Assembly: GCA_031371615.1 (NCBI GenBank) | Contig: JANMJY010000273.1 | Coordinates: 1-17,045 of the forward strand | Reading direction: 5' to 3' | DNA from: Gaiellasilicea sp031371615 | Lineage (GTDB): Bacteria; Actinomycetota; Thermoleophilia; Gaiellales; Gaiellaceae | Length of the DNA: 17,045 nucleotides | Shown here: positions 14,261 through 17,045 of the stretch, piece by piece | Layout: every line of letters begins with the position of its first letter | Numbering within the stretch: the stretch's first letter is position 1 | The notes under the pieces: generated by a model | The model's database searches: none | The model's input: only the letters and a program-made list of their open reading frames with translations | What the model was told of the DNA's origin: nothing | Translations under genes and position numbers: made by a program

Positions 14261-14270
14261 TGCGAGTCTC

Positions 14271-14343
14271 GCCCTCTTAGCTCAGTTGGTAGAGCACCTC
14301 CATGGTAAGGAGGGGGTCGACGGTTCGAGTCCGTCAGAGGGCT
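14271..14343 (+). tRNA. tRNA-Thr (anticodon GGT)
   Basis: Acceptor GCCCTCT (14271-14277) pairs with AGAGGGC (14336-14342), with discriminator T at 14343. The D arm contains AGCTCAGTTGGTAGAGC. The anticodon stem CCTCC/GGAGG encloses ATGGTAA with anticodon GGT at 14304-14306. The T arm is GACGG-TTCGAGT-CCGTC. The length is 73 bases and no CCA is encoded. Confidence 0.96.
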
Positions 14344-14347
14344 TCAC

Positions 14348-14375
14348 AAAAGGCCAGCAAATGGCCTTTTTTCTT
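14348..14375 (+). terminator. Rho-independent terminator of tRNA-Thr
   Basis: AAAAGGCC (14348-14355) pairs with GGCCTTTT (14363-14370) around a 7-base loop, and the T-rich run TTTTTTCTT follows. This is a textbook intrinsic terminator five bases after the tRNA. Confidence 0.9.
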
Positions 14376-14648
14376 GCTTGCGCATCCGCCAGCTGGCGCT
14401 GTTGCCGCAGGCTTCTGTTCAAGCCAAAAACGAGGAGCTCCCGTAACGCTGGGGACAGGTCTTGGGAACAGGTTTTTGGGAGCCTGCAGGGCTTGGAGAC
14501 AGCCGCCCGGGGACCGCTGGCGTGAGCACACTCGCCCATCCGAGTGGCTTGTATGTTCAAGAGAAGTGGGGGCGTTCGCCACGGGCGGCCTGCACCGTTG
14601 ATCGGCATTCATTCTTCGCGGTGCTCCTCTTGAGCCCGCCAAGACGTA
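14376..14648. other. Non-coding stretch with imperfect tandem repeat
   Basis: No convincing gene lies between the tRNA terminator and the haloperoxidase terminator. At 14450-14483 a 13-14 base unit is repeated: TGGGGACAGGTCT, then TGGGAACAGGTTTT, then a partial TGGGAGC. Nearby are the small hairpin GGCTT-N6-AAGCC (14410-14425) and palindromes GGAGCTCC and CCTGCAGG. Short frames on both strands show no protein-like composition. The GGGGACAG words recall the flanks of REP-associated (Y1 transposase) elements, from memory only; no transposase is present. Confidence 0.5.
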
Positions 14649-14677
14649 GAGAAGGCCCGCTTGGAGCGGGCCTTCTC
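14649..14677 (-). terminator. Perfect 13-bp hairpin after the haloperoxidase gene
   Basis: GAGAAGGCCCGCT (14649-14661) pairs perfectly with AGCGGGCCTTCTC (14665-14677) around a TGG loop. It lies 27 bases after the minus-strand stop. On that strand the tail is TACGTCTT, only weakly T-rich, but stem strength and position suit a terminator. Confidence 0.7.
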
Positions 14678-14704
14678 AGTCGACGCTAGGAGCCGACTAC
14701 CGGG

Positions 14705-16072
14705 TCAGTGATTGCCCACGGGCTCGAAGTAGTTCGCGGCCGCGAAGTTCGCGACATTCGTTCCGAGCTCTACGGCCTGCACGTCGGCAGTGCGGAAATG
14801 GAGCCCTGCCCAGATGCGGGCTTCGACGATCTCGTCAACCGTCTGCGAGAAGCTGCTGAACGAACGCGTAGCAGCCCCGCCGGGATTAACGAAGAAGCTC
14901 GTGATTTGGTACCCGCCCGCAGGTGCGTTGCCGAAGAACATCCGCAGCACGCCGGTGTGCGAGCTGTCGAGCCCGAGGTGTCCCGACACAAGCTCGGGGT
15001 AGGGCGCCGTGATCAGCGGCGTCCACGTCAGGTCAGGCGAGGTCGCGGGGTTGCCGTCGTCCGCCGCCCTGCGGATCGCCTGAAACGGCCGCCAGAAGCT
15101 GAAATGGTACTTGTCGTTCCAGGTGTTGATCGCTGCGTCGGCCGCTGCCAGGTTCTGCATCGCGAGGAGACGTGCGCTGTCAGCAGCGTCGAGTTGGTTT
15201 CGTGCGATGAGCTGGCGGGCGACGTCGTTCCAGCTCGCGACGGGGTTGCTCTGCCACCACTTGGCGATATACGTCTGGGTTGCCGTTCGGGCCGAGGGCG
15301 TCACCACGCCGTTGCCGCCAAGAGCTTTGACCTCGTTGACGTCCGCCGCATAGGCGGGGCTGTTGAGCGCAAGTGGACCGGCGGAACGGAATTGCGAGGA
15401 GCTCTGCATCAGGAACGGCTTGACGCCGCCGACCCACGGAGTGGGGTCTAGCGCCGTCGTGCCGTTTGGCGCCACCGGATCCCAATACCCTGGGTTCGGG
15501 TTCGGCATGAACTGGGACGGCCCGAACCTTCCATCGTTCTGCCTCGCGTCGATCATGGCCTCCGCCGCCGCGGTCCCGGCAGCGATCCCCTTATTCTTGA
15601 ACGGCGAGTCGGGTATCGCGTTCTTCGCAGCTTCGTACTGCGACGCGAGCGTCGCGAGCAGGGCCGCCCTGCTGGGGAACGTGATGCTCTGAGGGACGGT
15701 CTCGACGATGTTCTTCAGAACCAGGTACGCGGCCGTTGCGACGGCCGCTTCATCGGAGGCCGTGTTGCCGAACCGTCTGTTCAGAAGGTACGGCCGGTGA
15801 TGCTTCGGCGTGATCGCGTTGACCGCATCATAGACAGCCCCCTGAACCATCCCCATGTTGACTTGAGATGCCGGCGGTGCTCCGCCCGCTGGGCCCGGAA
15901 GCCCCGGACCGGGAACGCCGGTGATCGTGCTGACCGCAATCAGGTTCCACTGCAACACTGCAGTGGCGTCTGCTTCAGCAGGTGGTGCGGCCGATGCGCG
16001 AAGGACGCCGAGCGCCCCTACGAACGCGCCCACTGCCACCGCCACAAACCAGACCGAGCGTCTACGTCCCAT
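14705..16072 (-). CDS. Secreted vanadium-dependent haloperoxidase (PAP2 superfamily)
   Basis: This is a 455-residue exported enzyme. The signal peptide runs 1-28 (RRR, hydrophobic core, cleavage near ASA/APP). The vanadate pocket is complete: K321 and R328 in KYHFSFWRP, S363-G364-H365 in ELVSGH, and R419 with axial H425 in ARIWAGLHFRTAD. This is the pattern of vanadium haloperoxidases and related PAP2 phosphatases. The helical domain and length fit bacterial haloperoxidases, which use peroxide to oxidise halides; halide choice cannot be read. AGGAGG eight bases before the ATG decides the start. It is monocistronic-looking, 210 bases after the next upstream gene, with a strong hairpin at its end. 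GC is lower than in the pilus genes. Confidence 0.92.
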   Translation of the reverse strand: MGRRRSVWFVAVAVGAFVGALGVLRASAAPPAEADATAVLQWNLIAVSTITGVPGPGLPGPAGGAPPASQVNMGMVQGAVYDAVNAITPKHHRPYLLNRRFGNTASDEAAVATAAYLVLKNIVETVPQSITFPSRAALLATLASQYEAAKNAIPDSPFKNKGIAAGTAAAEAMIDARQNDGRFGPSQFMPNPNPGYWDPVAPNGTTALDPTPWVGGVKPFLMQSSSQFRSAGPLALNSPAYAADVNEVKALGGNGVVTPSARTATQTYIAKWWQSNPVASWNDVARQLIARNQLDAADSARLLAMQNLAAADAAINTWNDKYHFSFWRPFQAIRRAADDGNPATSPDLTWTPLITAPYPELVSGHLGLDSSHTGVLRMFFGNAPAGGYQITSFFVNPGGAATRSFSSFSQTVDEIVEARIWAGLHFRTADVQAVELGTNVANFAAANYFEPVGNH

Positions 16073-16080
16073 CTTCTCTG

Positions 16081-16086
16081 CCTCCT
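16081..16086 (-). promoter_or_regulatory. Ribosome binding site of the haloperoxidase gene
   Basis: AGGAGG on the minus strand, eight bases before ATG 16072, is a near-consensus site. It confirms the start that yields the signal peptide. Confidence 0.7.
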
Positions 16087-16225
16087 AGTCCCCCCTGAGT
16101 TTGTAACGTCCGTAGCAAATCACACTCCGGGCACATTGCAAGAGTCCTCGGGGAATCCCGTGCTCACCGCCGGGGCAGCGCTGGGCCGTCAAGAGACACT
16201 CCTGAACACTCGGGCAGTCGATGGC

Positions 16226-16257
16226 CCTGCCGCCTGGGTCACCAGACGCCTGGCAGG
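16226..16257 (-). terminator. Hairpin after the DUF4760-like gene
   Basis: CCTGCC (16226-16231) pairs with GGCAGG (16252-16257), and CTGG (16234-16237) with CCAG (16242-16245) around a GTCA loop. It lies 25 bases after the stop at 16283. There is no T run, so a terminator role is only possible. The rest of the 210-base gap holds only the haloperoxidase upstream region. Confidence 0.35.
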
Positions 16258-16282
16258 TCGCGGAACACAAGAGACCGACGGC

Positions 16283-16627
16283 TCAGGACAAGCTCTGGCC
16301 CGCCGCGAGCGCTTCGTAGTTCTCGTAGAGCTGGGGCACCCCGGCCTTCTCACGCGCTCGTTTGGCCGCGGGAGCCACGCGTGCCCAAGTTCCCTCGACC
16401 CAGAGCCAGTCGTACACGAGTTCGCGATTGATCAACCCGTTCTTCACGAGCGTCCCAATCGTTTCGCCAAAATTGAGCATGTTGCTGACCGAGGGATCGG
16501 TCACCTCGGCGGCGTTCGGGTCGAAGTCGTCCGCGAAGAGTTCCCGAGACGCTTCGGCCAGACCAATCATCGAGCCCCACTTCGCAAGCTCGACCATCAG
16601 GACGGCGTCATCATGCGTGGCAGGCAT
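16283..16627 (-). CDS. Small protein, possibly DUF4760-like
   Basis: This is a 114-residue, mostly helical soluble protein without a signal peptide. Conserved-looking parts are FADDFDPNAAEVTDPSVSNM, ETIGTLVKNGLINRELVYDW and a C-terminal PQLYENYEALA. The order 'one long helix, then GLI-ELVYD-W, then a tail with YENYE' reminds me of DUF4760 proteins, but that is recall and the family function is unknown. ATG 16627 has GGGAGGG a few bases upstream; the preceding TTG is less likely. Neighbours on the same strand are an ester-cyclase-like gene 114 bases upstream and the haloperoxidase 210 bases downstream, so an operon is uncertain. Base composition is lower in GC than the pilus region. Confidence 0.7.
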   Translation of the reverse strand: MPATHDDAVLMVELAKWGSMIGLAEASRELFADDFDPNAAEVTDPSVSNMLNFGETIGTLVKNGLINRELVYDWLWVEGTWARVAPAAKRAREKAGVPQLYENYEALAAGQSLS

Positions 16628-16631
16628 CAAA

Positions 16632-16638
16632 CCCTCCC
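16632..16638 (-). promoter_or_regulatory. Ribosome binding site of the DUF4760-like gene
   Basis: GGGAGGG on the minus strand, four bases before ATG 16627, favours this ATG over the adjacent TTG. Confidence 0.55.
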
Positions 16639-16741
16639 GGGTAGCTGGTTCCCGCGACTGTCACAAATCCGAGTATGGGTGTCAACAACTCATCGGGCGT
16701 CATGTGACATTCCAGCATCACTGGCGCACGCAAGCGGGCCG

Positions 16742-17044
16742 TTACGCCCAGCCCAACTGCTGCAGGCTGATTCCATCGTTCCAGATCTTCGTCAGGTGAC
16801 GGATCCGATCGCCGTCGAAATCCATGACCATGGCGTAGTCGGCCTCCGCCTTTTGTCCTGTTGGCGGCACTGGCCCGCCCTCGCCGGTGTGCGTTCCCCG
16901 GAACACGGCGTACGCAGCCACGTTCTCTCGTGCGTCGTCGATCGCGAACGAGCGCATCTCGTAGCTGGCGTCTGGCAGCGGCGTGCGTAGGCCCTTCATC
17001 CAGTCGGCGTAGCCCTCAACCGTCTCGACGCCTTCCAGCGCTCC
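16742..17044 (-). CDS. SnoaL-like ester cyclase / NTF2-like protein (5' end cut off)
   Basis: The frame is open through the right edge, so the N-terminus is missing; about 100 residues are visible. They contain GYADWMKGLRTPLPDASYEM, then VAAYAVFRGTHTGE, PPTGQKAEADYAMVMDFDGD and the ending KIWNDGISLQQLGWA. This combination (RGTHTG, PPTG, then D-G-D and a terminal QLGW) is typical of SnoaL-like ester cyclases with an NTF2-like fold, which typically act on polyketides or other small molecules. An internal ATG at 16999 is not the true start because conserved codons precede it. Substrate is unknown. It is the first of the three lower-GC minus-strand genes. Confidence 0.82.
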   Translation of the reverse strand, partial: GALEGVETVEGYADWMKGLRTPLPDASYEMRSFAIDDARENVAAYAVFRGTHTGEGGPVPPTGQKAEADYAMVMDFDGDRIRHLTKIWNDGISLQQLGWA

Positions 17045-17045
17045 A

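Noticed and set aside
14271..14343. tRNA-Thr as an integration site with a duplicated 3' end
   Set aside because: I found no second copy of the tRNA 3' end and no integrase within the window.
16085..16270. Cysteine-rich 61-residue frame between the haloperoxidase and the small gene
   Set aside because: It covers the haloperoxidase ribosome site and upstream region, has no ribosome site of its own that I can see and no known pattern.
15797..16990. 397-residue open frame on the + strand across three minus-strand genes
   Set aside because: It runs through gene ends and gaps without domain signals; the minus-strand genes have family motifs and ribosome sites.
1..17045. CRISPR array, restriction or toxin-antitoxin defence system
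   Set aside because: No regularly spaced repeats and no defence-type protein motifs were seen on either strand.

Overview
The window looks like a chromosomal segment of a high-GC Gram-positive bacterium, most likely Actinomycetota and plausibly the Thermoleophilia (Gaiellales/Solirubrobacterales). The grounds are high GC, many GTG/TTG starts, tightly overlapping genes, tRNAs without an encoded CCA end, and a type IV pilus locus that carries PASTA and murein-hydrolase proteins. The placement is inferred from gene content, not from a database search.

Left part (1-3106, + strand): the last 26 codons of a probable pilin, then a membrane-anchored thioredoxin-like protein without cysteines, a 93-residue protein of unknown function, and a large GT-C type membrane glycosyltransferase. 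The last three genes are nearly contiguous.

Centre (3126-14017, - strand, read from high to low coordinates): a long pilus operon. The order is a geranylgeranyl-reductase-like flavoprotein, PilT retraction ATPase, a secreted lytic transglycosylase/M23 endopeptidase fusion, a membrane-anchored PASTA protein, a PilW/PulJ-like minor pilin, two tandem PilX-like minor pilins with large beta-rich ectodomains, PilD prepilin peptidase and PilB extension ATPase. Most junctions overlap by one to a few bases, which suggests translational coupling. PilB and PilT would power extension and retraction, PilD matures the pilins, the minor pilins may form the tip, and the hydrolase and PASTA proteins may open or anchor to the thick cell wall. 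No pilC, pilM, pilN or pilO is visible; they may lie to the left.

Right part (14018-17045): tRNA-Tyr(GTA) and tRNA-Thr(GGT) on the + strand, separated by a strongly structured spacer. A good terminator follows, then about 270 non-coding bases with an imperfect tandem repeat. Last comes a lower-GC stretch on the - strand: a secreted vanadium-dependent haloperoxidase with all vanadate-binding residues, a small DUF4760-like protein, and a truncated SnoaL-like ester cyclase. This end looks like accessory, possibly transferred, material next to tRNA genes.

The most interesting unit is the pilus operon with its built-in wall-remodelling proteins and the cysteine-patterned pair of PilX-like proteins.
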